From assembly GCF_001751365.1 (NCBI RefSeq), contig NZ_LJGT01000038.1, positions 1,341,540 to 1,405,539 of the forward strand: DNA of 64,000 bases, written 5' to 3'. The DNA comes from Streptomyces abyssalis (GTDB lineage: Bacteria; Actinomycetota; Actinomycetes; Streptomycetales; Streptomycetaceae). Shown piece after piece: positions 27,779 to 37,316 of the stretch (within the stretch, counting starts at the first letter, position 1; each line of letters starts with the position of its first letter). The notes beneath the pieces are model-generated. The model did no database searches. It had not been told where the DNA came from and worked only from the letters and a program-made list of their open reading frames with translations. Position numbers and translations under genes: made by a program.

Positions 27779-29530
27779 CTAGAGACCGTCTTTGTGAATT
27801 CCCTGTGAGCCGGAGGCCGTTCCGATCAGCCAGTCACGCTGCGCCGGCAGACGGGGGTCCGCGTCGCTCTGCTCGCGGGGCGCGAGCGGGATGCGTACCT
27901 CGACGCGGGTGCCGGGCCGGCCGTCCGCCCTGTCCCGTATCTCGACGGTCGCCCGGTGCAGCGCCGCCTGCTGTGCGACGAGGGTGAGGCCCAGCCCCGA
28001 CCCGCTGCTGCCCGGGCCGCGCAGGAAGCGCTGGAAGACGGCCGCCCGGCGGTCCTCGGGGATGCCCGGCCCTTCGTCGTCCACAGTGAGCACGGCCACG
28101 GGCCCCGCGGGCGAGGCGTACGAGCGCACCGCGACCTCCACGGAGGCGTGCGGGCGTCCCTCGCGCGCCGGGGCGTCCATGCGCCCTCGGGCGTCCATGT
28201 GCCCCGGGGCGTCCGCGCGCCCGTGCGTCAGTGCGTTGCCGATGAGGTTGTCGAGCATCGAGCGCAGTCCGGGCTCCCAGCCGTGCACGGTCAGTCCGGG
28301 CTCGGCGGCCGCCAGCCGCACCGCCGCCGTACGGTCGCGCCGCCGTGCGTCCGCGACCGCCGCCTCGGTCACCTCGCCCAGATCCAGTGGCCCGAAGGCG
28401 TCCGCCTCGACGAGGTCGCCCTGGCCCAGTTCGCGGAGCATCACCAGCAGGCCGAGCAGCCGGGAGTGCTCCAGCCGCAGGTCCTCCAGCACCTCGTCAC
28501 GTTCCTCGCCGGCGAGTTCGGGGTGTGCGGAGAGGATCTCCAGATTCGTCTGCATGCTCATCAGCGGAGTGCGCAGTTCGTGCGCGGCCGACGAGGAGAA
28601 GGAACGGGCGGTTGCCAGCGCCTGTGCCGTACGGGAAGCCTGCTCGTCGTAGCGCGCGAGCACCGTGCGCAGGGTCTCGGCGAGGTCGTCGACCTCGGTG
28701 ATCCTCGTCGGGGTGTGCTCCAGCCGCGAGCTGTCGGAGCGCGGATCGAGACCGCTGGTGCGCCGCTGCAGCCTCCGCAGCGGACGGCTCGCACGCGACG
28801 CCGCCGCCCACGCCAGCAGTGCGGAGACCGGGGCGGCGACGATCGCGACGGCGACCACTCGCTGCCGTACGAAGGCGAGTTGTGCCCTGCCCGTGGTGTC
28901 CGGGGCGAACAGCCACAGCGTGCCCTCGACCGCGGGCCGGTCGCGCTGCCCTCCTTGACCGCCTTGACCGTCTTGCGCGCCTTGGCCACCTTGTACGCCT
29001 TGTTCACCCTGTCCGCGCTGTCCGCCCTCTGCGCCCTGTCCGGTTTCTCCTCGCTCGGTTCCCTGCCCGCCCTTGGCGCCCTTCACCTCCACCGACAGCA
29101 CGCGCCAGTGCTCCACCGTGCGCTCGCGGGGCATGCCCTCGGGCGTGCCCTCACCCCGCTCCCGCACGCTCACGGGCCGGGGCGCCGAGTCCGGAAGCCG
29201 CGTACGGGCATCCGGCTGCGGTCCGCCCGAGAACGTGCCGTGCGGGCCGACGACCCGGATGCCGACGTCCAGCGCCGCCGCGTACAGCCGCCGCTCACGC
29301 GCCTGCTCGGCGCGCGGCCGGTCCTTGGCCGTCACCCGCAGCAGCCGCCGCGCGTCCTTCTTCACCACGGCGGCCCGCTCCCGCAGATGCGCGTCCTGCT
29401 CGGCGTGGAGGTCCCGCGAGACCAGCGCGAGCAGCAGCCAGCCGGAGGCCAGTACGAGCACGGGCACTGTGAGGCCGACCGCCAGCGCGATACGTGTGGA
29501 GAGCTTCATCTTCACGGGCCTGCCCCTCAC
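27779..29530 (-). CDS. sensor histidine kinase with collagen-like sensor insert
   Basis: A 583-residue membrane kinase. Helix 1 is at about 12-33 and helix 2 at about 225-245, enclosing an extracellular sensor region. That region contains a Gly/Gln-rich low-complexity tract (about 150-195) in short imperfect repeats. After HAMP come the H-box SSSAAHELRTPL, N-box DNLIGNALTHG, G1 DEGPGIPEDR and G2 GSGLGLTLV. The GTG start overlaps the regulator's stop as GTGA; an ATG seven codons in is an alternative. It pairs with the response regulator. The signal is unknown. Confidence 0.9.
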   Translation of the reverse strand: MRGRPVKMKLSTRIALAVGLTVPVLVLASGWLLLALVSRDLHAEQDAHLRERAAVVKKDARRLLRVTAKDRPRAEQARERRLYAAALDVGIRVVGPHGTFSGGPQPDARTRLPDSAPRPVSVRERGEGTPEGMPRERTVEHWRVLSVEVKGAKGGQGTERGETGQGAEGGQRGQGEQGVQGGQGAQDGQGGQGGQRDRPAVEGTLWLFAPDTTGRAQLAFVRQRVVAVAIVAAPVSALLAWAAASRASRPLRRLQRRTSGLDPRSDSSRLEHTPTRITEVDDLAETLRTVLARYDEQASRTAQALATARSFSSSAAHELRTPLMSMQTNLEILSAHPELAGEERDEVLEDLRLEHSRLLGLLVMLRELGQGDLVEADAFGPLDLGEVTEAAVADARRRDRTAAVRLAAAEPGLTVHGWEPGLRSMLDNLIGNALTHGRADAPGHMDARGRMDAPAREGRPHASVEVAVRSYASPAGPVAVLTVDDEGPGIPEDRRAAVFQRFLRGPGSSGSGLGLTLVAQQAALHRATVEIRDRADGRPGTRVEVRIPLAPREQSDADPRLPAQRDWLIGTASGSQGIHKDGL

Positions 29531-30573
29531 TTCTCCTCGCGCAGTACGAAGCCGACGCCGCGCACGGTGTGCAGCAGCCGCGGCTCCCCGCGGCTCTCGG
29601 TCTTGCGTCGCAGATAGCTGATGAAGGTGTCGACGGCGTCCGTACGCACCTCGAAGTCGTAGCCCCAGACGCGTTCCAGCAGCTGGTCCCTGGTCAGGAC
29701 GATGCCGGCGTTGCGGGCGAGTACCAGGAGGAGCTCGAACTCGCGCCGGGTGAGGGGGAGCGGTACGCCGTCGCGGTGCGCCTCGCGGGTCGCGGGGTTC
29801 ATGACGAGGCCGCCGACGCGGACGGCATGGGCGGAGCCAGGGGGGTCGGCGGGGCCGGCTGCACCGGCTGGGCCTGCGGGGCCGGAGGCGTGGCCTCCCG
29901 CCGCCGTTCCGTGCGCATCGCCGTCCCCCTGGCCGCCGCCCACCCGGCCGTCCGCCCGGCCGCCGCCCGCGGACCTGCCGGGCGCCCGTCTGCGCAGCAG
30001 CGCGTCGAGCCGCAGCACCAACTCCTGCAGCGCGAACGGCTTGATCAGGTAGTCGTCACCGCCCGCCTGCAGGCCCGCTATCCGGTCGGCTGTCTCGTCG
30101 CGGGCGGAGAGCATCAGCACGGGTACGTCGTCGCCGTCGCCGCGCAGCGCCTGGCAGACCTGGATCCCGTTCACGTCGGGCATGGAGATGTCGAGCACGA
30201 CGACGTCAGCGGGCTGCTCCCGCATGAGGGAAAGCGCCCGCCCGCCGCCCTCGGCGAGCTCGACGGCGAAGCCGTTGAGGCGCAGTCCGCGGCGCAGCGA
30301 GCGCCGGATCGCCGCGTCGTCGTCGACGACCAGCACGCGGCCACGGTCACCGGCCGGCGCGGCGGCGTCCGGCCCGCCCGGCCCGCCCGGCCCGCCCGGA
30401 CCATCAGGACCGCCCCGGGCGCCCCGCCCGTCAGGACCGCCAGGCCCGCCCCGGGCGCGATCGCCCGGCCCACCCGGACCGTCAGGACTGCCCGTACCGC
30501 CCGGCTGACCCCCGCCGCCGGGCCGACCCGTACCGCCCGGCCGACCCCCGCCGCCCGCTCCGTTCCCGCTCAT
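29527..30573 (-). CDS. OmpR/PhoB-type response regulator with Gly-rich N-terminus and linker
   Basis: A 348-residue regulator, about 120 longer than usual. Residues 1-75 are a collagen-like Gly/Pro/Asp-rich tract. The receiver follows ([14 protein letters not shown], phospho-acceptor in VVLDISMPD, Lys in YLIKPF). A second Gly/Ala/Pro-rich linker (about 200-245) leads to a winged-helix effector ([33 protein letters not shown]). The ATG at 30573 has GGAGGA 3 nt upstream. The kinase follows with a 4-nt overlap. A perfect tandem 19-bp repeat 75 nt upstream is a possible autoregulatory site. Confidence 0.9.
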   Translation of the reverse strand: MSGNGAGGGGRPGGTGRPGGGGQPGGTGSPDGPGGPGDRARGGPGGPDGRGARGGPDGPGGPGGPGGPDAAAPAGDRGRVLVVDDDAAIRRSLRRGLRLNGFAVELAEGGGRALSLMREQPADVVVLDISMPDVNGIQVCQALRGDGDDVPVLMLSARDETADRIAGLQAGGDDYLIKPFALQELVLRLDALLRRRAPGRSAGGGRADGRVGGGQGDGDAHGTAAGGHASGPAGPAGAAGPADPPGSAHAVRVGGLVMNPATREAHRDGVPLPLTRREFELLLVLARNAGIVLTRDQLLERVWGYDFEVRTDAVDTFISYLRRKTESRGEPRLLHTVRGVGFVLREEK

Positions 30574-30647
30574 CGGTCCTCCCTCACCGCCTCCCACCCG
30601 CCTCGCCTCGCCTGCCGCGTCGCGGTCGTCGCCTGCCGCGTTCCGCT

Positions 30648-30685
30648 TGTCTCTCGCCGCGGCACGTGTCTCTCGCCGCGGCACG
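30648..30685. repeat. tandem 19-bp perfect direct repeat in a divergent promoter region
   Basis: TGTCTCTCGCCGCGGCACG occurs twice without a gap (30648-30666, 30667-30685). A 13-bp repeat TCGCCTGCCGCGT also occurs at 30608 and 30629. All lie between the response regulator gene and glgC (divergent, 320 nt). Direct repeats are the usual binding form of OmpR-type regulators. No gene is supported in this interval. Confidence 0.6.
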
Positions 30686-30893
30686 CTCGTCCGTGCAGTC
30701 TGGCGTGCGCACCCCGCACCTCGCGAGCCCCGGTCGCCGGCCCTTCCCCTTGATCGACGTTTGCCGCACCACGATCGTGCGTACAACGGGTTTACTGGAC
30801 GCGCTGGACCCGCCCCGCCTTCCCGCGCTGAGGCGTGAGGGATGGCCGGGCGCAGGGCACGGCGGCGGACTACAGGCGGCGGAGGTTTTCGGG

Positions 30894-32114
30894 ATGGCAG
30901 CAGGACCGCGCGTACTGGGCATCGTGCTGGCGGGCGGTGAGGGCAAGCGGCTGATGCCGCTCACGGCGGACCGCGCCAAGCCCGCCGTCCCCTTCGGCGG
31001 CGTCTACCGGCTGGTGGACTTCGTACTGTCGAACCTCGTCAACGGCGGCGTCACGCGGATCGCCGTCCTCACCCAGTACAAGTCGCACTCGCTCGACCGG
31101 CACATCTCCACGACCTGGCGCCTCACCGGCCTGCAGGGCGACTACGTGACGCCCGTACCCGCGCAGCAGCGGCTCGGTCCGCGCTGGTTCATGGGCAGCG
31201 CGGACGCCATCTACCAGTCGCTCAACCTCATTCACGACGAACAGCCCGACTACGTCGTCGTCTTCGGCGCCGACCACGTCTACCGCATGGACCCCCGCCA
31301 GATGCTCCGGCAGCACATCTCGGGCGGCGCCGGCGTGACCGTGGCGGGCATCAAGGTGCCACGGGATCAGGCGAGTTCGTTCGGTGTGATCAGTACGGAG
31401 CCGGGCAGCGACCGCGTCAGCCAGTTCCTGGAGAAGCCCGACGACCCGCCCGTGCTCGCCGGCGACCCGGACCACGTCTTCGCCTCGATGGGCAACTACA
31501 TCTTCTCCACGGACGTCCTCCTCGACGCCCTCCGCCGGGACGCGGAGGACGAGGACTCCGTGCACGACATGGGCGGCAGCATCCTGCCCCTGCTCACCGA
31601 ACGCGGACAGGCGCAGGTCTACGACTTCGACGCCAACGAGGTCCCCGGCGAGCGGGACCGCGACCACGGCTACTGGCGCGATGTCGGAACGCTCGACGCG
31701 TACTACGACGCGCACATGGACCTCATCTCGCCCGAGCCGGTCTTCAACCTCTACAACCGCTCCTGGCCCATCTTCACCAACCAGGCGCAGCTGCCGCCCG
31801 CGAAGTTCGTGGCGGGCGGCATCGCGAGCGAGTCGATGGTCAGCACGGGCGCGATCATCGCGGGTCAGGTCACCGGCTCGGTGCTGGCGCCGGGTGTCGT
31901 CGTCGAGGAAGGGGCGGTCGTGCAGGGGGCGGTGCTGCTTCCCGGCGTACGGGTGGGCCGGGGCGCCGTCGTACGGCAGTCGATCCTCGACAAGAACGTC
32001 GTCGTCCCGGAAGGGGCGACGGTCGGCGTCAACAGCGAACACGACGCCGAGTACTGCACGGTGTCGGCCGAAGGCATCGTGGCCCTCGGCAAGGGCCAGC
32101 ACGTACGCCTCTGA
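30894..32114 (+). CDS. glgC: glucose-1-phosphate adenylyltransferase
   Basis: A 406-residue ADP-glucose pyrophosphorylase of glycogen synthesis. Markers: [28 protein letters not shown] (nucleotide-binding and Arg/Lys sites), the [10 protein letters not shown] metal site, FLEKPDDPP (Glc-1-P-binding Glu-Lys), and a C-terminal left-handed beta-helix (residues ~295-406). The ATG at 30894 has GGAGG 8 nt upstream; the in-frame extension to 30666 is excluded. The allosteric N-terminal and C-terminal Arg/Lys residues look intact. It is monocistronic here, without glgA or glgB. Confidence 0.96.
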   Translation: MAAGPRVLGIVLAGGEGKRLMPLTADRAKPAVPFGGVYRLVDFVLSNLVNGGVTRIAVLTQYKSHSLDRHISTTWRLTGLQGDYVTPVPAQQRLGPRWFMGSADAIYQSLNLIHDEQPDYVVVFGADHVYRMDPRQMLRQHISGGAGVTVAGIKVPRDQASSFGVISTEPGSDRVSQFLEKPDDPPVLAGDPDHVFASMGNYIFSTDVLLDALRRDAEDEDSVHDMGGSILPLLTERGQAQVYDFDANEVPGERDRDHGYWRDVGTLDAYYDAHMDLISPEPVFNLYNRSWPIFTNQAQLPPAKFVAGGIASESMVSTGAIIAGQVTGSVLAPGVVVEEGAVVQGAVLLPGVRVGRGAVVRQSILDKNVVVPEGATVGVNSEHDAEYCTVSAEGIVALGKGQHVRL

Positions 32115-32667
32115 TCCGGCAGGTGCTCGTCCGTCGGCGGGGCGAAGCCGCCGTCCGGGCCAACCGGCCCTGGACGGGTGTGGGTTGGCGCGTTGTTTGC
32201 GTCCGCAGACCGCCCGCCGGAGCCCGCCCCGGGTGACGGGGCCCGTCGGCCCTTGCGCCAACGGCCCCGGAACCGGGGCTGGTTCCTTACGGGGACGGGT
32301 CGATCACCCGGGAGCGGAGAGCGCGGCCCATCCCGGCGAATCGCCCACGCGGCCCGTTTGACGGTGCGGCAGCACTCCAGCACGGCGGGCGTGCTACCGC
32401 CGCCAGGGCATCCCCGGGAGGGGGCAGTGCCCCCGGTGACCGGGTGTCGCACGGCCAATCACCCGCCGTCAGAGCCCCGCGCGGCAGCGCGCCCCGTGTG
32501 AGCAACCGGGCACGTTACCTTCACCGTCCCCCTTCACCGACGGCCCTATCTTGATCACCATCCGTGGCTTTAAACTGCCGTAACCGCTGGTAAACACCGG
32601 TGTCTTCGCGGCCGTCCCGTGTCTCGGTTCCTCAGGCTGCCCCTGCTTCACCCCGCTGGAGAACCTT
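32115..32667. other. 553-nt intergenic region downstream of glgC
   Basis: No gene supported. It contains two short perfect palindromes: GGGGGCA-G-TGCCCCC (32420-32434) and ACACCGGTGT (32594-32603). An AT-richer patch with TTTAAA near 32570, about 100 nt before the DUF485 start, may hold the promoter of the symporter operon. Confidence 0.45.
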
Positions 32668-33225
32668 TTGCCTTTCGCCCGTCGCCCCGTCATGTCTGCA
32701 CACTCACACCGCCGTGCGCCGCAGACGCATGCCAACGACTCTGTGCACCAGGGGAGTTCGGGCTTCCTCCGACGGGACTCGATGCGGCCGGCCTACCGTA
32801 CGGGCTCATCCAGCGAGGCCCTCAGCGCCGCCAGGCGCACCCAGCTCAACAGGGGCCTCGGTCTCGTCGCCGGCGTCTTCCTGACGTACGCGCTCGCCTC
32901 CTGCTTCCTCCCCGGCCTGCTGCCCATGGAGGTCTACGGCGGCCTCCGCGTCGGTGAACTCTTCGCCCTCGCCCAGGTGTTGGTGATCGCCGCGGGCGTT
33001 CTGACCCATGACCGCCACGCGCGGCGGCACATCGAACCCCTCGCGGCGCGCGTAGCGACCCGCGAACCGGCCTTCCACGCCGAGGAGTCCCACCGCTCCG
33101 GGACGGCGGCCGCGTCCTCCGCCCCGACCCACGGCGACCCCGACGCGGACGAGTTCAACGCCTTCGACTCCTCCCGGGCGTTCGGGGGCCGGCGGACGGG
33201 TCGCGCGGTGAGGGCGACCACGTGA
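32668..33225 (+). CDS. DUF485-like small membrane protein
   Basis: A 185-residue protein with two central membrane helices (LGLVAGVFLTYALASCFLPGLL and LFALAQVLVIAAGVLTHD) flanked by polar tails, the layout of DUF485 partners of acetate symporters. The TTG at 32668 has GGAG 6 nt upstream; an ATG at 32692 lacks a ribosome site but is the alternative start. The stop overlaps the symporter start as GTGA, implying translational coupling. The C-terminal tail (about 75 residues) is longer than in typical DUF485 proteins. Confidence 0.7.
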   Translation: MPFARRPVMSAHSHRRAPQTHANDSVHQGSSGFLRRDSMRPAYRTGSSSEALSAARRTQLNRGLGLVAGVFLTYALASCFLPGLLPMEVYGGLRVGELFALAQVLVIAAGVLTHDRHARRHIEPLAARVATREPAFHAEESHRSGTAAASSAPTHGDPDADEFNAFDSSRAFGGRRTGRAVRATT

Positions 33226-34862
33226 CGCCACTCGCCGACGAAGGCGCCCTGGCCATCTCGGTCTTCCTGGTCTTCCTCGCGGGCTGCCTCTTCGTCTCCA
33301 TGCTCGCCAGCCCGGATCTGCAGGAGGGCGCGGACGACTTCCTGGCGGAACAGGGCAACAGGCGCCCGCTGCCCCAAGGGCTCGCCCTGACGGGCGACTT
33401 CATCTCCGCGGCCGGTGTCCTCTACTTCTGCGGAGTCGTCGCGGTCGGCAGCTACGACGGCATCCTCATCGTCGCCGCGGCCGCCCTCTCGCCCCTGCTG
33501 CTGAAGGTGTGGCTGGCCGAACGGCTGCCCGGCGGGCCCGGCTGGTCGCTCGGCGACGCCGTCTCCCGCCGCCTGCCGGCCGGTCCGGCCCGCCGTGCGG
33601 CCGGAGTCGCCACGCTCGTGGTGTCCGTACCGCTGCTGACCGCGCAGCTCATCCCGATCGGCCAGATCACGGCCGCGCTGATGGGACTGCCGGGTCAGCT
33701 CGGTGAGATCGCGGGCATCACGCTGGTCGGCATCCTCATCGTCTCCTGCGTGGCGATCGGGGGCGTAAGGGGTTCCACGCTCCTCCAGATCGTCAAGACG
33801 GTCGGGTTCCTGCTCATCGCACCACTGCTGTGCGCGCTCATACTCGCCCGCTTCGACTGGGACTACGGCGCGGTGCTCGCCCAGGCCGCACAGGGCAGCG
33901 GCGTCGGCGACGCCTATCTCGCTCCCGGCCGTCTCTTCGGCAGCGACTTCACCGGACGCCTCGACACCCTCAGCCTCGCCGTCACCGTGCTCCTCGGCAC
34001 AGCACTGATGCCGCACATGGTGACGCGCCTCTCGACCAGCGGTACGGCGGAAAGAGCACGCCGCGCGACCAGTTGGGCCGTCGCCGCCGCCTGCCTGCTC
34101 TGCGTCTCGGCCGCGGTCATCGGATACGGCATACAGGCAGTCGTCGGCGCGAAGGGACTCGACGAGGCAGGCCCGCAGGGCGGCAACAACCTGCTGCTGC
34201 TGGCCGCCGCCCTCGACGGGAGCGACCCCGACAGCCCTGGGAATCCAGGCTTGTTGCTGACCTTCATCTCCTGCGCGTTCTTCCTGACCGTCCTCGCCTC
34301 GGTGTCCGTACTGCTGCTGGCCGGCTCCGCCGCGATCGTCCACGACATGGGACGCAACCGGCACGCCCGCCCCGGTACGGGGCCACCGCACCGGCCCCTG
34401 CGGGCGCGGGTCGCGCTGGTGGCCGTCGGCGCGGTCTGCATCGCCCTGGCCGTCGCCGGACGCGGCGCCAACGCCCAGTTCTGGCTCACCCTCTCCTACA
34501 CCGAGGCCGCCACCGTCGTACTCCCCGCGCTCGCCTGCGCCCTGACCTGGCGGGGACCGCGGGGCTTCACCCTGCGGGGGCTGCGCTGGTGCGTATACGG
34601 GGGGACGCTCGTCACGCTCGGGCTGCTCGCCCTCTCACCGGCCGTCTCCGGCAGCCCGGACTCCGTCCACCCGGACGGGGACTGGGCCGTCTTCCCCCTG
34701 TACGCCCCGGGCCTGCTCAGCGTGCCGGTCGGGTTCCTGCTGGCCTGGGCGGGCACCCGCCTCACCCCGGCCGCACGGGCCAACCCGGCAGCGCCTTCCC
34801 GGCCTCAACAGCCGGGCGCCGCCGACGACTTGCTCAGCGGCAGCGGAACGCACCGCCGCTGA
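33222..34862 (+). CDS. sodium:solute symporter (acetate permease-like, SSS family)
   Basis: A 546-residue transporter with about 13 membrane helices. FLAEQGNRRPLPQGLALTGDFISAAG near residue 42-67 and GDFISAA are typical of ActP-type acetate/monocarboxylate symporters; LLGTALMPHMVTRL matches the family core. The GTG start overlaps the DUF485 stop. The C-terminus after the last helix is Pro/Ala-rich. Its stop codon lies inside a 73-bp sequence that recurs in the DUF397 gene at 37317-37532, so foreign DNA joins exactly at this gene's 3' end. Acetate as substrate is inference. Confidence 0.86.
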   Translation: MTPLADEGALAISVFLVFLAGCLFVSMLASPDLQEGADDFLAEQGNRRPLPQGLALTGDFISAAGVLYFCGVVAVGSYDGILIVAAAALSPLLLKVWLAERLPGGPGWSLGDAVSRRLPAGPARRAAGVATLVVSVPLLTAQLIPIGQITAALMGLPGQLGEIAGITLVGILIVSCVAIGGVRGSTLLQIVKTVGFLLIAPLLCALILARFDWDYGAVLAQAAQGSGVGDAYLAPGRLFGSDFTGRLDTLSLAVTVLLGTALMPHMVTRLSTSGTAERARRATSWAVAAACLLCVSAAVIGYGIQAVVGAKGLDEAGPQGGNNLLLLAAALDGSDPDSPGNPGLLLTFISCAFFLTVLASVSVLLLAGSAAIVHDMGRNRHARPGTGPPHRPLRARVALVAVGAVCIALAVAGRGANAQFWLTLSYTEAATVVLPALACALTWRGPRGFTLRGLRWCVYGGTLVTLGLLALSPAVSGSPDSVHPDGDWAVFPLYAPGLLSVPVGFLLAWAGTRLTPAARANPAAPSRPQQPGAADDLLSGSGTHRR

Positions 34863-34930
34863 CGGCGCCGACGAAGGCGGCCCAGCTCCCGGCGGGGAAG
34901 ACGAGCGCGGGCCCGTCCGGCACCTTGCTG
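34858..34930 (-). pseudogene. truncated DUF397 fragment, left copy of a 73-bp direct repeat
   Basis: On the reverse strand this encodes SKVPDGPALVFPAGSWAAFVGAVS, the C-terminal half of DUF397, and matches 71 of 73 bases with 37341-37413 inside the intact DUF397 gene. Similarity starts at the Ser-Lys codons and ends at the symporter stop. No start or N-terminal half is present. It marks the left border of the AlbA_2-ATPase/ParA segment. Confidence 0.85.
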
Positions 34931-35032
34931 CCCGAGTGGCCGCACCCGGGCGTGGCCGCTCGGTGAAGCGCGCCGTGCCGCGGAGTCAGACGCCTCCCGT
35001 GCCCGGCTGGGTACGTACGGGAGAATGACGCT

Positions 35033-36226
35033 GTGAGCATCCAAGACCTGGCAGACGTACTCGGCACCCGTGAGACTCCGACTCTGGAGTTCAAGCGCAC
35101 CGCCAAGCGCGAAGGCAAGCGCGGTGACGCGATCGGCAACGCGGTCTGCGCGATGGCCAACGACCTGCCAGGCAAGGGCGGTGGCGACATCCTCATCGGT
35201 GTCGGTGACGACGGGAACCCGGTGGACGGCGTGGACACCGGCGACCGTGCCCTTCTGGCACTCACCGACCTGCGTGACGACGGACGTCTGCTGGACCGGC
35301 CTTCGTTCACGGTGCAGCCGGCGGTCTACCGTGGAAAGCCCGTCGTCCATCTGCACGTTCAGGCATCAGCCACTCCGCCTGTCCGCTTCGAGGGCGTGGT
35401 GTGGGTCCGGCCCGGTCCCACAACGAGGCGGGCGACTCGCGACGACGAGCGGGTCCTTGCGGAGCGCCGACGCGCTCTCGACGGGCCCTTCGACAGCCGG
35501 ACGGTGGCAGGCTCGGGAATCGACGACCTGGACCTGGACCTGTTCCGCAGCAGCTACCTGCCTTCGCTCGTCGATCCCGAAGTGATCGACGAGAACGGTC
35601 GTCCGCTGCCTCAGCAGCTCGCGTCCTTGCACCTGACCAGCCCTGAGGAGATCCCTACGGCGCTCGGACTGCTGGCAATCGGGTTCGACCCTGGCAGCCG
35701 CATCCCTGGCGCGTACGTGCAGTTCATCCGTTACCAGGGAACAGGGTTGGACGCTCCGGTCGCGGATGATCAGGAACTGCGGCAGAACTTGGTCGGCACC
35801 GCGTCACGACTGGAGACCGTGCTGCGGGGGCATCTTCATACTCGCCTGGTCGAGGACGGCTTTCGCGAGACGCAGCGTCCTGACTACCCCTTGGAGGCGC
35901 TGCGAGAGGTGTGCATGAATGCGCTGATGCACCGGAACTACGAGACGTCGTACGCGCCCACACGCGTCGCCTGGTTCGACGACAGGATCGAGGTGACCAA
36001 CCCAGGCGGCCCTTACGGCCAGGTGCGGAACGACAACTTCGACCGCGTGACCGACTACCGCAACCCGTCCCTTGCTGCGGCCATGAAGGGCCTCGGCTAC
36101 GTCAACCGCTTCGGACGGGGGATCGGGCGCATTCAGGCATCTCTCGAACGCAACGGGAACCCGTCCGCGGAGTTTCAGGTCGATGAGTCGTCTTGGGCGG
36201 TCATCCTCTGGAAGGCCCCCGCATGA
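35033..36226 (+). CDS. AlbA_2 domain / GHKL ATPase fusion (COG2865-like)
   Basis: A 397-residue protein. Residues 1-145 form an AlbA_2 (Schlafen-associated) nucleic-acid-binding domain: PTLEFKRTAK, then NAVCAMAND and GGDILIGVGDDGNP. The C-terminal region (about 280-375) is a GHKL-type ATPase with LREVCMNALMHRNYE (N-box) and RFGRGIGRIQ (G-box). Such proteins are usually annotated as ATP-binding transcriptional regulators. The GTG start has GGGAG 9 nt upstream. Its stop overlaps the next start as ATGA. G+C appears lower and codon use less biased than in the symporter. The pair lies between DUF397 repeats, consistent with horizontal acquisition. Function unknown. Confidence 0.8.
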   Translation: MSIQDLADVLGTRETPTLEFKRTAKREGKRGDAIGNAVCAMANDLPGKGGGDILIGVGDDGNPVDGVDTGDRALLALTDLRDDGRLLDRPSFTVQPAVYRGKPVVHLHVQASATPPVRFEGVVWVRPGPTTRRATRDDERVLAERRRALDGPFDSRTVAGSGIDDLDLDLFRSSYLPSLVDPEVIDENGRPLPQQLASLHLTSPEEIPTALGLLAIGFDPGSRIPGAYVQFIRYQGTGLDAPVADDQELRQNLVGTASRLETVLRGHLHTRLVEDGFRETQRPDYPLEALREVCMNALMHRNYETSYAPTRVAWFDDRIEVTNPGGPYGQVRNDNFDRVTDYRNPSLAAAMKGLGYVNRFGRGIGRIQASLERNGNPSAEFQVDESSWAVILWKAPA

Positions 36227-37278
36227 CCTCTATCGCGCTGTTCAACAACAAGGGCGGTGTGGGAAAGACGACCCTCACCTATCACCTCGCCCATATGTTC
36301 CGCCGGCTCGGACTGCGTGTGCTGGCCGTCGACCTTGATCCACAGGCCAACTTGACCTCGATGTGTCTGGACGAGAGCGAGATCGAGGAGCTCTGGGAGG
36401 ACCGGACCTCAGAGCTCATCGCGCAGGGTGCGGTGCCGCCTGCGCTCCCGGGATTCAGCCGAGTGCGTCCCGGGCAGACGATCGCCGACGCCGTGAAACC
36501 CATTCTCGAAGGCACAGGCGACATCGCTCCAGTGGAGCCCGCGGCCTTGATGGAAGAGCTGTGGCTGCTGCCCGGGAGCCTCGATCTGAGCAGGTTCGAG
36601 GACAAGCTCTCCATGGAGTGGTCCAGGACGTTCGCGGGTGACATGGCGGCAATTCGTACCACGACCGCCTTTCACCGGTCGGTGGCTCAGGCACGGGAAT
36701 CCGTGCAGGCCGACATCGTGCTGCTTGATGTGGGCCCCAATCTCGGGGCCATCAACAGGGCAGCCCTCATCGCCGCGGACACCGTCCTGATGCCCTTGGC
36801 AGCGGACCTTTTCTCGCTCAAGGGCCTGACCAACCTCGGTCCCACGCTGCGCAATTGGCGCCGGGACTGGCGGCAACTGGTACTGCCCCGTATCCCAGAG
36901 GGGTTTCAGGCGCCCAACGCCGACATGACTCCGCTCGGCTACGTCATCATGCAACCTGAGATGCGGCTCGACCGGCCCGTGAAGGCGTACGAGCGCTGGC
37001 TGCGACGTATTCCGTGGGTATTCAGCGCCGCCGTGCTGGATCAGCAACCACCCTCCAGGGACGACACAAGGCACCGCATCGCCACGCTACGGAACTACCG
37101 CAGCCTGATGCCGCTTGCCCACGATGCTCGCAAGCCCATGTTCGACCTCAAGCCTGCGGACGGAGCCCTGGGCAGTACCCAGCAATACGTCCAAACCTGC
37201 TTCCGCGAGTTCCGGGCGTTGGCTGAAGCGATTCTGTCCCGGCTGGAGTACGAGAGTCGGTCCCGGTCTCCTAAGTAG
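36223..37278 (+). CDS. ParA/MinD-type AAA ATPase
   Basis: A 351-residue ATPase. NNKGGVGKTT (8-17) is the deviant Walker A with signature Lys10; AVDLDPQANLT is motif A' and IVLLDVGPNLGAINR is Walker B/switch II. It lacks an N-terminal helix-turn-helix and has a C-terminal extension of about 110 residues (NYRSLMPLAHDARKPMFDL). There is no ParB gene, so plasmid-style partition is unlikely on its own. It is translationally coupled to the AlbA_2/GHKL gene, and the two probably act together. G+C is lower than the flanks. Confidence 0.85.
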   Translation: MTSIALFNNKGGVGKTTLTYHLAHMFRRLGLRVLAVDLDPQANLTSMCLDESEIEELWEDRTSELIAQGAVPPALPGFSRVRPGQTIADAVKPILEGTGDIAPVEPAALMEELWLLPGSLDLSRFEDKLSMEWSRTFAGDMAAIRTTTAFHRSVAQARESVQADIVLLDVGPNLGAINRAALIAADTVLMPLAADLFSLKGLTNLGPTLRNWRRDWRQLVLPRIPEGFQAPNADMTPLGYVIMQPEMRLDRPVKAYERWLRRIPWVFSAAVLDQQPPSRDDTRHRIATLRNYRSLMPLAHDARKPMFDLKPADGALGSTQQYVQTCFREFRALAEAILSRLEYESRSRSPK

Positions 37279-37316
37279 CCGAGGTCTTCCGGGCCTGTCC
37301 GGTCGACCGGAGGTGC

